44,294 nt of DNA. Origin: Saksenaea vasiformis B4078 (lineage: Eukaryota > Mucoromycota > Mucoromycetes > Mucorales > Saksenaeaceae). A program made the position numbers and the translations under genes. Under the pieces are notes generated by a model. The model did not search any database. It was not told where the DNA came from and worked only from the letters and a program-made list of their open reading frames with translations. Below, piece after piece: positions 1-11,308 of the stretch (the stretch's first letter is position 1; each line of letters begins with the position of its first letter). Location of the stretch: assembly GCA_000697055.1 (NCBI GenBank), contig JNDT01001107.1, forward strand, positions 1-44,294, given 5' to 3'.

Positions 1-3000
1 CAGAAAGACACAACAAAAAGAACAAATAATGCCTCAAAACAACCCGTTCGTCAAAGTAAGCGTCTGAGAAAATAAGTACAACACCATGTCAAAAAAATAC
101 CCGGTCATAACTGAACCTGGAAGGGGGTAATGTGGTAAATCAACAACGGTTATGAGAGACAACTCTCTACTTATACTTTCTCAATTACATGCTATAAGAG
201 CAGGGTCAATGAATTACAACTATCAATCGGAGTCCATAATATAGTCAGAAAGGGAAGACATTTATCCGAAGTTATAAATACTGACCCATCACAATTTCTA
301 AATAAACACGACTCTCACGATACTTCTCGATTGTCTACATTATTGAACCTTTAAAAACCAAGTTTATAACAGCCCGTACCGATTGTAATTGATACACGCG
401 AGGTTTAACCTAGTTGCCGCGCACTTTGTATCTCACGGTAGGCTACTGTAACCTTTGGTATCCAAACAAAGTTCTTCCATTCCACAATTTTTATTCATGG
501 GCGACAGATACTCATTCAGAAGTTTGCAGTTTTCTGTAGTTATCGCGGAGATAGTGCCATTCCCACACGCCGGACAGAACTGGACCATCCCGAAGCGAAA
601 ACGGGCTGGCGAGGGGTCAATCCAGCAAAAGCGCTTAATAGCTGTAGCTATCCTAGCAGAGACAATTCTTGTGAGATTGATTCTTCACTTCAAGAGCCGA
701 CTCTAGGCATTACAGACAGGGAGACGACGAGCGGCCTTCCGTATGACGTGAGCTCAGTACCTCGTATGATGTGTTACTGCACAGATCCCACAACAACAAT
801 AGGAACACGTCTTTCATAACGATAGCTTCGGGTAGGTTAAGTGATAATCCTCCATAAACGTGCTAGCGTAATAAAACAGATATATCAGTGTGCGATTCTA
901 TCATTTAGCTGGGAAGCAAACGAGATAGTAGTTGCTACAGATCTTCCAACGAATAGTAAGATGGATGGCAGATCATCATTTCATACGCTGAAGCGAAACT
1001 AACCGCGACCTTTAATACTTTGTGCAATCCGAGACAAGTGCTAGAACACATTATTTCATGTTCTTCCAAGAACGAAAGGAGAAGATTGTAATATAAAGCA
1101 GGGGAGCACAGAGTTTGGTCCAAGATCACAACTTTTCAGTATCCTGAAGCCCTTCTGAATAAGGCAGCGTTAAAGGATGAACATAGAATAACTTCTTTTG
1201 TTTTCGTTTCTTAACTGACGTTGACAAAGAAACGGATCAGGCTGCGATAGTACTTCATGTCCTGCAAACGCGAAAGACAGTTCGTTTTCTGTAAGACGCT
1301 GAATAAAAAGGCAATCAATGGTTTACGATCAAATCAAATCACGTATCTTCAGCCGTGACTCGAACACAATGGAGACTGTCGTGTTCATCTTCCCTCTATC
1401 AACAGATGCTTCGAATTGAAAGTCTCGAATCTGCCTAATTTACAATGGTGATTTGGATCTATGCTTTACCCAGCGAATTCGAGGGACAAGGGCGTATCAA
1501 CCAAATCGTACTTATAGCCGCTTAATTCTAGCGCGAAGTTTTGTGATGGGTACATTGCAGCAAAACAGATCCGTCAGGTTTTTTTTTAGATGACTGCACG
1601 ATTGGATTACATACCAAGAGACTACCGATGCCCGCTGATATTTGTAAGGTAGGATAGGTCGGTCACAATCAACTGATTCCGGATGGCATGCGATTTTTTA
1701 GCAACTTTTCTCAGCCATGATAATTGCACTGTTTAGTGGGGAAATGTATGTGCACATCTACTGCTGCGAGTAATATTGAACGCGTCTTTCTTCCATGTTA
1801 GAATAGTTATCTCGAAGCAGCATACAACTTATTATGACTAGAGGCGCTGTTTCTACGACTGGATGATGCGTGTTTAGATCAAGCTAGGCTGTAGATCGTA
1901 ATACATTACTTCAAATCTTTTTAGCGACTCGGACTTGATGCCGACTATTCAAAGATTTGTCTCAAAAAATCAGATCACTTCAAAGACGGCCTAGTTTAGC
2001 CGAGGCCATCTTAAACTACACGGCAAACTATTTAGCCGGAGAAGGGGCTTAGGAACAGGCGTGCTTGCCTTAGCCCTGAGCAACGAAAAGAGTCTAACGA
2101 CGTGATTATGGCTCTGGAGGACAGAGATTTATGGCATGACAATAATTGTCGAGTAAGAGATCGAAATGTCACCGCGAAAATAGAACAAAAAATAAGGGCA
2201 CATAGAAGTGCCTCGCATAGCGAGTTTCACCAATGAAATCGCCATGTGTTCCTTGTTAACCTTATTGAATTCCTGTTGCAAATACAAGTGAATTAGGATG
2301 CGCTAGATCAAGAAAGGAAGCGCTTATCAGCCATGGCTATGAATGACTCCCCATTGACCTGGTGCCCTCCGAGAGTTCAATATTTATATCAACCTGTGTA
2401 GTGGATAAACCATTGTCTATGGCTAGGTATGAATGCCTGGAAAGACCGACGAACAGATGCCGCGAATTCAGTACGAGCTATTTACAGTAACGCATTGAGT
2501 TTTACACGTTGCGGTGTTCAGTCTGTGCTGCGAGGCAGAAGGAGAGCCGGGATTTCAAACGTGTCGATCGAAAAAAGAAATTGTCGTCATTCGCTTGTTT
2601 TGCACTTGTAAACCCTTTCAGAAGGAGTCGTTGGACATCCCCTGGGACAGTCCGACTATTTGTATACATTGAATCTCTTTGTTGATCAGAGAAAGTGCGC
2701 GGGGAGTTGACTAAAATAACAAAGGAAAATTTCGCATCCGCAGTTAATTTTTCTGATGGTGGCGATCTTTGGATCTATTGTGCGCTGTTTGGCGAACTTT
2801 GTATGATCAGATCTGGATTTGGTCGTACCTCGTGATCCCGTCTGTGTTGAGTAAGTTTGATATCAGAAATGACTTACAGCCTACGTCATGATGATGTTAA
2901 TCGTCGTGCCATGCATTGCGAAATTTTTTTTGACGCATAACTGTTCGTTGATTTCGGAGGGGACAAACACTTCGGGACTTCAATGCGGAAAAAATAGAAT

Positions 3001-3023
3001 ACCGCCTTCCGCAAAGAGAAACT
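1..3023. other. Gene-poor block, nothing recognised
   Basis: I see no convincing gene here. The longest open frames are about 60-85 codons, have no family resemblance, and several lack an ATG. Composition is balanced, with almost none of the long A/G or T/C tracts that surround the real genes. No terminal repeats, transposase or reverse transcriptase motifs were seen. It could be old, decayed non-coding DNA. Confidence 0.6.
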
Positions 3024-3030
3024 TATATAT
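3024..3030 (+). promoter_or_regulatory. TATA-like element of the DUF1772 gene
   Basis: TATATAT lies 72 nt upstream of the ATG at 3096. That spacing matches the TATA box of the NXPE-like gene in this window (75 nt). A purine-rich leader follows immediately before the ATG. Confidence 0.45.
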
Positions 3031-3095
3031 TTCCAGCTGATAAGAGAAATCCCCTTTCTTTTCATCGTCGAGAGAAAAAAAAAAGAAAGAAAAAC

Positions 3096-3545
3096 ATGGC
3101 ATCTTTGGGAACACTTATCTATCATCCTCACTCTATCGGTATTGTTGGAAGTGGACTTTTCGCCGGGTTTGCTCTTGCCATGAATTTCACAACTGTTCCG
3201 GCGCTCCGTAGCACATCCGATCCATTGCCTGCCTTTAGGACCGTCTACAATACGGGCAAGAAGTTTGCGGTGATTACAACATTGTCGGCAGCAGCATCCT
3301 TCTTTTTAAGCTACTACCGCACGGGTAACCAAGTCGATCTCTGTTGTGGTCTGTTGTCGCTCGTCCCTGGTGTGTTTACCATGGTTGTGATGAAGCCTGG
3401 TATCGACAGATTATTTGCCATGAACGTCGCCTCTTACGATCGAAAGTTGGTCATGGATGGTATTAATGCCTGGAACTGCCAACACTGGGTCAGATCATTA
3501 GCGGGTACTGCCGCCTTCTTGCTTGCTGTCTCTAATAAATTCTAA
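3096..3545 (+). CDS. DUF1772-type small integral membrane protein
   Basis: A single exon of 149 aa from ATG 3096 to TAA 3543-3545. Four hydrophobic stretches are visible, at about residues 12-30, 52-72, 82-100 and 132-147. Size and layout fit the DUF1772 / anthrone oxygenase-like family of fungal four-helix membrane proteins; I assign this from overall pattern, including the conserved-looking N-x-x-x-V-P-A segment after helix 1 and the final C-x-H-W before helix 4. In secondary-metabolite clusters some members are anthrone oxygenases, but no polyketide synthase is nearby, so a housekeeping membrane role is more likely. The ATG follows an A/G-rich leader. The substrate is unknown. Confidence 0.7.
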   Translation: MASLGTLIYHPHSIGIVGSGLFAGFALAMNFTTVPALRSTSDPLPAFRTVYNTGKKFAVITTLSAAASFFLSYYRTGNQVDLCCGLLSLVPGVFTMVVMKPGIDRLFAMNVASYDRKLVMDGINAWNCQHWVRSLAGTAAFLLAVSNKF

Positions 3546-3987
3546 ATGCATCATTACCTTTCCTTTTCTTTTCTTTTCCTTCTTTTTTCTTTTTTGCCCA
3601 ATGGGATACGAGTAACAGCTGACAGCTTGAAGAAAAAAAGAAAGGAAGAAAGGTCCGCTGTATTCAATGTTCTTTTCCGAACCGAAGGTTGTACCAAACG
3701 CTATGACTCAAAACCCTTTCATGATCGGGAATCAAAAAGGACCCGCAATTTATTGAATGGATCTCCATAGTTGTACTCCATTTGGAATGTGGCACTACAA
3801 AACGTATGATTCCAATGGAAGCACACTTTTTTGCCCCACGCAGTTATGGAGCGTTTAAGTATATTCACTGTGAGAGACAACCGTCACTGTGTTAGTTCCC
3901 CTTTACTGGCTTGCTGTCAAGGTAGAAGTTTACGATTTGTTTAGAAAAAGACACAAGTATACAAGCGCTGACACAGTTTTCTCCGAA

Positions 3988-4086
3988 ATGCGCGACTTGT
4001 TTGATCGGCAAAGAAACTCACAGATGATTGCTTCGCTAAATCATTTCTGCCTTTTCGGCTATTCTCAATTGCGGCGCGCCAAAAAA
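3988..4086 (+). other. Possible upstream exon / uORF of the FAR-17a gene
   Basis: An open frame with in-frame ATGs at 3988 and 4024 ends at a good donor (AAAAAA|GTATGT, intron from 4087). The intron would end at 4179 (TTTAG) or 4184 (GCAG). The first acceptor gives a short upstream reading frame ending in TAA at 4189-4191. The second joins this exon in frame to the FAR-17a start, adding 37 residues. I do not recognise the encoded segment; it may be only 5' leader. Confidence 0.35.
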
Positions 4087-4196
4087 GTATGTCAAGTTTC
4101 TATCTACCTCGTGATAAACATCTCCGCTCACGCTTTTTCTCTTTCTTTTTTATACTTTTTAGCTTTTTTTTTTCTTTAGAGCAGCCGGTAACGAAA

Positions 4197-5113
4197 ATGA
4201 CGGTTGCCAAACGCCAGTCTATCGGTCGTCTTGTTATCAATGTCGTTGGCTTATTATCGAACAGTTATGCGTTGAAAGCCTGCGTAAAGCATATTCCCGC
4301 GTTGGGTTTTGGAGGCATCTTTCAGGTACCCCCTTTCTGTTGGATGACACCATCTTTTATCTTTTTTCTGACATCCAACTACGTAGTTTTTGACCATTCT
4401 TGCATTACTGTCGTCTACACTTACATTTTTGACCAATGTCAACCGGTTTGTCTTGAGTGGGGAATGGCTTAATCGTAAGCATAAACGTTCCTTTCCCATC
4501 GTCACCTTTCACAACTAACTTTTCTCTCTCTCTCGTGTCACAGATGTGTATGATACCCTGGCCAGTGTTGCCGTGCCGGTAAAAATTTCCTTTTGTTCAT
4601 CTGATCAAAATTCTCACGTATTCAAAAACTTTGTCAGGTTGAGTCGCTTGTCACTATTCTTTACTGGTCAATGATTTTTGTTTCGCGTGACCTTTTGATT
4701 CCAAAGGATTCTCCAATGGATCTTCCATTACGTTTGGATTTGGCGCTTCATTTATGGCCGACTGTTTTTGTCTGTCTTGATTTCTTTATCTATCATACCC
4801 AATTTCGGCGATCATCCCGTCATGTGGTTACACTTTATGTGTTTGCGGTGTTCTATTACGTATGGAGTACTGTTTGTTTCCATCATAATGGTTTCTGGCC
4901 ATACCCTTTTTTGGCCGAGCTTACTTATGTCAGTCGTGCCGTATTATATCTGGCAAGTGCCACATTGGCAGTCTTTGTGTATGAAGGAGGTAAGACGAGA
5001 AAGAAAGAAAGGTGGATCCTAATGATTGATTCATTTTTCTATGCATTGCAGGTGCCAAAGTACATTCCAAACTTCATACTGTGAAAAGGGTTGCAGGGAA
5101 GAGGATTAAATAA
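4197..5113 (+). CDS. FAR-17a/AIG1-like membrane lipid hydrolase
   Basis: Exons 4197-4325, 4387-4474, 4544-4578, 4638-4989, 5052-5113 (666 nt, 221 aa). Six hydrophobic segments are predicted. The sequence after exon 1 aligns with the AIG1/ADTRP pattern: FGG-IFQ-FLT, then VESLVTILYW, then LDLALHLWP. Human AIG1 and ADTRP are atypical threonine hydrolases of fatty acid esters of hydroxy fatty acids; the catalytic Thr sits in the FLT motif and the His before the hydrophobic WP/LP segment. Here these are T46 and H122, both kept, so the enzyme is probably active in the ER or another membrane. The C-terminus is Lys/Arg-rich. All junctions are GT-AG with consistent phase. An N-terminal extension from an upstream exon is possible. 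Confidence 0.9.
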
Positions 5114-5292
5114 AAATAAAAATAAAAAGTTGAGGCTGATGCCTTGAAAAACGACTACTCAAACATACTGGGATAAACATGGAAATTTGCGCGCTAACTG
5201 CATCATTACCTGTCATTGCAGGTGAGGGAAGGGGAAATAGTCATTTGGGTAAAAAAGAAAAAAAAGAAAGAAAAAGAGAAAGGAAAAATAGC

Positions 5293-6317
5293 TTAGAATT
5301 CAAATGTCCATATCTCCAATGCAACGCATTCAAATCGTGATGAGCATGTCAGACGTGGGTTATTAAAGGTTGCGCAGGGTTGCGTGTAACAATGCATCAA
5401 GTCCGCATGAATCCACAATCCAAAATCACCATTTCTAACCTTTCTTTAGTAACAAGGAAAGAAGAACCTTAGGCAAAGTGAACTTACCCTCCACCAAAGC
5501 CTATGAAACTATTGTCTGAATAGACCATATAATAGTTTGCAGCTGTCCATGGATACACTTGTATTTCATCTTTATCCATTCTCCAGAGAAAACTAAGCAA
5601 AAAAGTGTCAATCAATTTCTGAACTTTTTCTTCTTCTTTTTTTTTTCCAACGTGGTACGATGGGTTACCCACCACTCCCCCGATCCATAATACTGTGAAT
5701 CCACCTTGAGCGAATCGGAGATATAGGCTCCCAAGATCTATCAAGTTTTTTTTTAACCTCTTTGTTAGTGTGTGTGCAGATCCCCTTTTTACAGAGATGC
5801 TTGTTACCTCATCGTCGTCCGTTTGCATAACGAGTAAACAGGGTGCATTATTATTTAGTTTTGCACAATGATGATAGAGTGTTGAGAGGCTCGATCCATG
5901 TTGGTCCAGGCTGAATACCAATCGCCAACGGGTTGAATTATTGGCTATGCGCGTGGGAAGCCACGGGAGAATCTATGATGTTCTTGTAAGTTAATCCTGT
6001 ACCACGTGGGGATGATAGTTTTTTTTTACTTTCAATGCCAAGGATTCAGTTAAACATGCAAAGGTGCTGATATCTCGGTGCATCAGTATAATTTCTTGAT
6101 ACTGTTTATTAGCGGGATCTTCCGCCTCCACGATCGTCACATCGTCATCTTCCATCACCAGTTGTTGTTTAGAAGAGCTTAGTAGCCGTGACAATGCCGA
6201 GTGAACCTGAGCATCTTTAGGTAATAAAGGGGTGTTGAACTGGGTACAATGAATAGCAGATGTATCAACTTGTACTGAAGAAAAGCTTAGTAATCTCATG
6301 AATGCCAACCTTGACAT
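5293..6317 (-). CDS. TLD-domain (OXR1-type) protein
   Basis: Exons in gene order 6317-6030, 5972-5808, 5737-5673, 5592-5488, 5434-5293 (765 nt, 254 aa). Residues 1-96 are poorly conserved and partly acidic. Residues 97-254 form a complete TLD domain: SLDQHGSSLSTLY, then a variant of the FGAF strand (ILGAY), then YYGSGECFLW, FIGFGGGNGDFGLW, and a C-terminal CATFNN. The Cys of GEC is created by the splice at 5673/5592 and the NGDFG loop by the splice at 5488/5434, which supports these junctions. TLD proteins (OXR1, NCOA7, yeast Oxr1/Rtc5) bind V-ATPase and affect oxidative-stress resistance. The ATG lies 155 nt after the Egt1 stop on the same strand. Confidence 0.92.
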
Positions 6318-6472
6318 TTTTCGCTTTAAAAAAAAAAAGAAAAAGAAATAAAAAGAGAAGGGACAAAAAAAGAAAAAAAAGAAAAAAAAGTAAGTTTGGT
6401 TTATGATAGTTTAGCTATTAAAAAAAAAAAAGAAAAAAATTCCAAGCCTAAAAGTTGAGATGACTAGTAATT

Positions 6473-9253
6473 TTAAAGGGATGGAATAGTAGTAGTGGTA
6501 GTACTACAACAACGGAAGCCACAAAATACATAGGGATAACCTGATTGATACCAGTTGCGAAAGGATGCACGTTCAGCAATGCGAGGATGTGTAGCCCAGC
6601 TACCACCTAATACAACATGATGTTTACCGTCAAAGAAGTCTTGAGAATAACCTGGATACAGGGCGGACACCTTGTAGCCTGGGTACGAGTCAAAGATCGT
6701 GTCTGTCCATTCCCAAACATCTCCCAGGACGCTTAGATGCTCATTGTCCACTTCTGTTGGATGCCAGTGTTTAAATCCAATGTTAGGAATCTTGACTTTC
6801 TCCCTTGAACACTTTTCACGGAAACGACGGAGTTCCGGTTCTGTCGGCAGTCGCATACCCTTGTGCTCTGCATACTTTTGCGCATCGTTTTGGGAAACCT
6901 GGACAGGCCAATGCATGGCGTAGGGAAGAGGACAGGGTCCGTAAACAGTACGCACGCCAATCTCGTTGTTGTCCATCAAAACCCATGACTTTGGCATGTC
7001 TTCGAGTTTGTTGATTGCCTGGAGATAGGCATAGTATTCTCCATTCGTGACAGGGCGTGTCTGGATCTCAAACGAATCCACCTGCACTTGTCGACGCGGG
7101 TTTTCATTGTCCCATCCAAACTCAACCATTCCTCCTCCTCCCTCCACATCTTCATCGTCATCGTCATGGCCAAAAAAGAGCGTGCCTGCATCTACACGCA
7201 CCAAAGGACTCGAGTCAAGGCAACGACGGACTGGTTTCACCCGGTTCGCGTAGGCTTCGTTGCTAGGGTTGAGCAAGGCCATCTTCCATGCAGGTGGGTT
7301 AATATCCACGGGTGGCTTGACGTTGGGACTCTGAAGCAGCATGTACAAGAGGGTCTCGAGATGCAGGGCTTCATGTTCAAAGCACATCCACAACACACGC
7401 GCTTGGCGTCGACGACCAGGAAGCGCCATCCATTCCGATGCTTCAATACCATCTGCTTCCCACTGCAACAACAGATGCTGGACACGGTTGCGTACGTTTT
7501 CTTGATAACGTCGAATCGTCGCGAGCGCTGGCCAGTCTTCTTCTGACACAGGGACGATCGAATGGGCGTGACACTTGGTTGGATCCTCCATATCGGGATC
7601 AATACCCCGCTCAAACATCACTGGGAAGTGCTCCGTCTCCTTGTCATTATTGAAACCCTTGCCATCGACGCGTTGACGACTCATGTGGATGTCCATAAAG
7701 GCAGGGATGTGACCCAAGTAAAAGATGAAGGGGTGTCGCAGATCAATGGGTCGCTCGAACAGCATGGTTTCTGGATTCAGGACACTTTGCGTCACCACAT
7801 CCCAGGCACACCACAGCTGTTGCCATTCATGCAGACTCGGTACGCTTTCGGGCCAATGGCGGGAGCCGGGGATATTGACGAGTGACGTTGCAGCCGACAT
7901 GGATTTGTCATCCATGCTGCGCTCGACATCGTCCATTTCACCGTCCGTACAACGGTGACACAACGATTCCTCTGTCGTTGGAAACAACGTGGCTTTGGTG
8001 CTGCATTTGTCCCGATCAAACAAGAAGGGTCGGCATTCGGCAACGACAAGACGGTAGCATGCCTGCGAGTCTGTCCACATATCAAGGATATCCAGTTCCG
8101 CCGCGTCGAGGATGTCCGTTAACTCTTGCAGGGAGTACTTGTACGAATGCTCCACATGGATAAGTTCGCCCTTCTGGAGAGGGATACGGATGGTCTCGTC
8201 TGGCTTTGTGTAGGTCAGCACAGTAGCCTCTTTGGCGCGGTAATGCGACAGATGACGTCCTTCATTGACTTGGTACACAGAATGGTACTCAAATAGGTTT
8301 CTGTCGAACAGCGGTTGGCCGACAATGGTATTAACGTGGTCCAGACCGTTCATAATGAATTCCTGTGTCACCCCCTGCGAATCATCGTACGCAGCATCAA
8401 TTTTGGAGGCCTCATTGCGTTTATCAAATCCAATGACGCAGAGGTCACCTGGCTGGAGGCACGTGCGCTGTAATCGACGAAGGAACATAGCCGACTCCTT
8501 GCGCTTCTGGTTGCCAACAGAACTGCCCAACCAAAGAACCACCTTGTGTGTCTTGGACTCACTCGTAAAACGTTGGCTCAACCATGGAATGCCTTGGTCA
8601 TAAGTGCCCAGTAAACCGATCAGCTTCACATAGGTAAAATCACCAAGCGAGGCAAGCGATCGCTCTAATTCGTACTGGTCCAAATCTAATGCGTAATAGG
8701 TCACATGGACGCGTTTTCTCTCAATGGCTTGCAGCGTAATAAGTGTCTTGCGAAGGGATCTTGTTGATAATAACAATAATAATAATAGGTTTAGCTGGAC
8801 AATGCCCAATCTTTTTTTTGTTCTTCTTATAACTCACCCACTACCAAGTTCAATAAGGATACTTCCTTCTTTCAAACGGTCTGCCAACTGATCTGCATGC
8901 TGGTTCAGGATATCCATCTCGGCGTCGGTCAGGTAGTACTCGTCCAAATGTGTGATTTGGTCAAACAGCTGCAAACCACGTGTATCATACAGCACAAAAG
9001 TAGGAATGGACTTGCAGTAGGTAGGCTGGTTCAGCGAGTCCACAATGGTATTGACCAGATCAGCATTATTGAATGCATCCAAAGAAGGATCAGTAGAAGA
9101 AGGAGGAGATGGCGGACGACCTGTTTCCGCAGAAGATAACCCAAAGGTAGCAGGTTGGGACTTTTGGAGCTTGATCGTCCCTTTCTCTGGCATCCGAATA
9201 TCAAAAATTTGATACCCCGTTGAAGGGGAGACAGTGCTTGTAGTGGAGGTCAT
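6473..9253 (-). CDS. egt1: Ergothioneine biosynthesis protein Egt1
   Basis: Exons 9253-8838 and 8759-6473 with a 78-nt intron; 900 aa. This is the fungal fusion of histidine N-alpha-trimethyltransferase (EgtD-like) with the iron sulfoxide synthase (EgtB-like): it makes hercynine from histidine and SAM, then couples cysteine to it oxidatively. The SAM motif ELGSGSLRKT (about residues 135-144) is assembled across the intron. The DinB-like domain carries the iron-binding HX3HXE as HEALHLE (about 597-603). A formylglycine-generating-enzyme-like domain follows to the end (RLPTEPELRRF, WEWTDTIFD, GGSWATHPR, CGFRCC). Length fits Neurospora Egt1. The separate lyase Egt2 is not in this window. The leader just upstream of the ATG is T-rich on the coding strand. 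Confidence 0.96.
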
Positions 9254-9910
9254 CCTGTTGAAGATTTACAAAAAGAGAAAAAACGCGTTAAAGCGAAAAA
9301 AAAATAAAATAAAAAAAAGAAGAAGAACGCCTTTCAAACAATCTGCTTTAAATGATTGTTATGTGTGACGGCGGGGCACTCATGTATTTGTCCGGAAGGC
9401 CGGTTTCCCTTTCTTCCCCCCAAAGTCCATAGCAAACGCTGTGTGGTATATTAAAAGAAAGATTTCACCGGCAGAGTGAAACAATGATTCTTCTTAAATC
9501 GTAAAGAGCGGAATTCAAGTTCGGCTAGTTTTTACCAAGGTTTACATACGTACGTATTCAGTCAGGTCTTAGAAGGGGGGGGGGGGTAAAAAGCCCCGAT
9601 CGCTGTGTTTCTTTTTTGATTGTCTGTCTCTCGCAGAACATAGAAGTCGCACTCCGAAACGTGAGACACACACACACGATGTCAGTGTTTGGACAATTAT
9701 GCTATATTGCGTCATGGATGGCGCAAAAAGGGAAATAAGGGCAAACCACGTATGGGTTGGGGTTCACGATCCTATTCGGTTTTAATTTTTTTCCCACGAA
9801 TTCATGGACCTTTCGAATTTTTAAAGGAGAACGCATGATAAGCCCTATCAGCCGATAAATCATGGAAACTGTTTTGCCTGGGTCCCCTGTATGAAAGTTC
9901 ATGGATGCAG

Positions 9911-9938
9911 AAGCAGAAGAAGAAGAAGATGATGATGA
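9911..9938. repeat. GAA/GAT trinucleotide repeat
   Basis: A short run of GAA units followed by GAT units in non-coding DNA. Confidence 0.7.
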
Positions 9939-10248
9939 CCTGTTTATATATCCTTATTCAGTTTGATAAAAGTTGTCATCTGCGCAAATGCACCATAACC
10001 TGGATAGATTTTTCTGTGCACAGACCAAGATAGGAAGATATCGCCATTGATATCAACCAACTGGGAGAATCACCGCGGAACTGGGGAGGAAGTTTTAGTA
10101 TGACAATTAAAATATAAGAAAAAAAAACCCATTATTATTACAGTAACGGTAACTTCTTTTCTTTTTTCTCTCTCTCTTTCTTTCTTTTCTTGTCGGGGTG
10201 GGAAGGGTGGGGCAATTAATAAGCACTCGGTTTCTCCGTCGCTGTTTT

Positions 10249-10592
10249 TTAATCGCAGGTGGCAAGTCCCTCTCCCGTGATGACCCAGACCGGTCTTTCG
10301 ACTTTGACGCGAGTTCCCTCCTTCATCCATTCGTTTAAACCACGTACCAGGAACGGCAAATAGATCTACCCTAAGGATTCATTTGCATAAAAGATCTGAG
10401 CTTTAATATTCTGTTGGCAGAACTGGATAGGGTTGTGTCACTTTTTTTTTTGATAATTAGCTTATCTTTTGATGATAAGCAAAATGATCAATAGATATTA
10501 TTTTACTTCTTCGCTAAAAGAGCTGATGACAGCATGGACCAAATCATTTGATGGCCCATTGTATCCCGAATCCAGAGGTGGCAAGAAAAAAC
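10249..10592 (-). other. Orphan coding-like exons, possible gene relic
   Basis: On the minus strand an open segment (10592-10507) ends at a GT donor (GAAGAA|GTAAAA). It could splice in phase to an acceptor before 10365, giving a final exon 10365-10249 that ends in TAA and reads like soluble protein (GLNEWMKEGTRVKVERP). A second in-phase acceptor before 10422 adds 19 codons but then runs into a TAG at 10366-10368. I find no start exon and do not recognise the family. It may be a decayed gene or chance. Confidence 0.3.
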
Positions 10593-11237
10593 TACTGACA
10601 TGATGACCTCCTCTAGTTTTTTTCTTTTAATGCGAACCTTAAAACCCGCCCACTTCATTCTTCAACTGGTTATGCAGAAAGCGCGATTTTGTTTGGGCTA
10701 TAGATTAAAGATGGAAAAAGATAAAGTTCTCATCGTTTGTTGCACCAGTTGCTGATAAGCATTCTGTACAAATACAGTTTCTACACGGGTGTCAGTCGGT
10801 ACTTAGGTTCAGCCTAGCTTGCATTTTACGCAGAAGGCGTTTTGCAGGACATCTATCACCGATTCCCACCATCTAATTCATATGATGTGAACAATACACA
10901 AGGCGTTAGCGTGGGCACTCGATAAATCACGCACAAGCGCCAAAAGAAAAACCTTAGTACACGACGCCCTTTTCGGATTCAAAGCAAAAACTCTAATTTG
11001 CAAATGTTTGTTACCTTTCAAGAAAATTTATTCTTTCACGACAATAAGATGTGCTAAGATGGTATAAAGAAAAGAAAATAAGAGGGGAATCTATGTATTT
11101 GACGCTTCAAAACATCCAGTGGCTCACTGGAAACAAAAAAAAAATAACTGTAGACATCTAAGATAAAAAAGAAAAAGAGAGAGAAAGAGAGAGATCATGC
11201 TGTGTACTATGATTGAAAAAAATGTAGAAAGCGAAGA

Positions 11238-11258
<21 letters not shown>
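11238..11258. repeat. AAT trinucleotide repeat (7 units)
   Basis: Seven AAT units just past the stop codon of the Sel1-repeat gene (which is on the minus strand), followed by interrupted copies. Confidence 0.8.
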
Positions 11259-11268
<10 letters not shown>

Positions 11269-11308
11269 GTAAGAATGATAAAGTGCGATGAAGGGGGGAA
11301 GATTTCAT

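Larger units (their letters stand above)
9331..11160. other. Upstream region of Egt1 and gene-poor stretch
   Basis: It contains the presumed Egt1 promoter near 9260-9500, a short GAA/GAT repeat (9911-9938), T/C-rich tracts near 10150-10190, and one orphan coding-like patch (10249-10592, minus strand, listed separately). No other gene is supported. Confidence 0.5.

Noticed and set aside
455..706. Open frame of 83 codons on the plus strand
   Set aside because: It starts at TTG rather than ATG, shows no motifs, and lies in a gene-poor block.
2429..2611. 60-codon frame on the plus strand beginning with ATG
   Set aside because: Length is expected by chance and there is no family resemblance.
3546..3770. 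Frame starting directly after the DUF1772 stop
   Set aside because: The hydrophobic start comes from a T/C-rich 3' flank and the rest is low-complexity; it looks like downstream non-coding sequence.
9283..9288. ACGCGT (an MCB-like site) just upstream of the Egt1 ATG
   Set aside because: A single six-base match can arise by chance and lies in the probable leader rather than the promoter.
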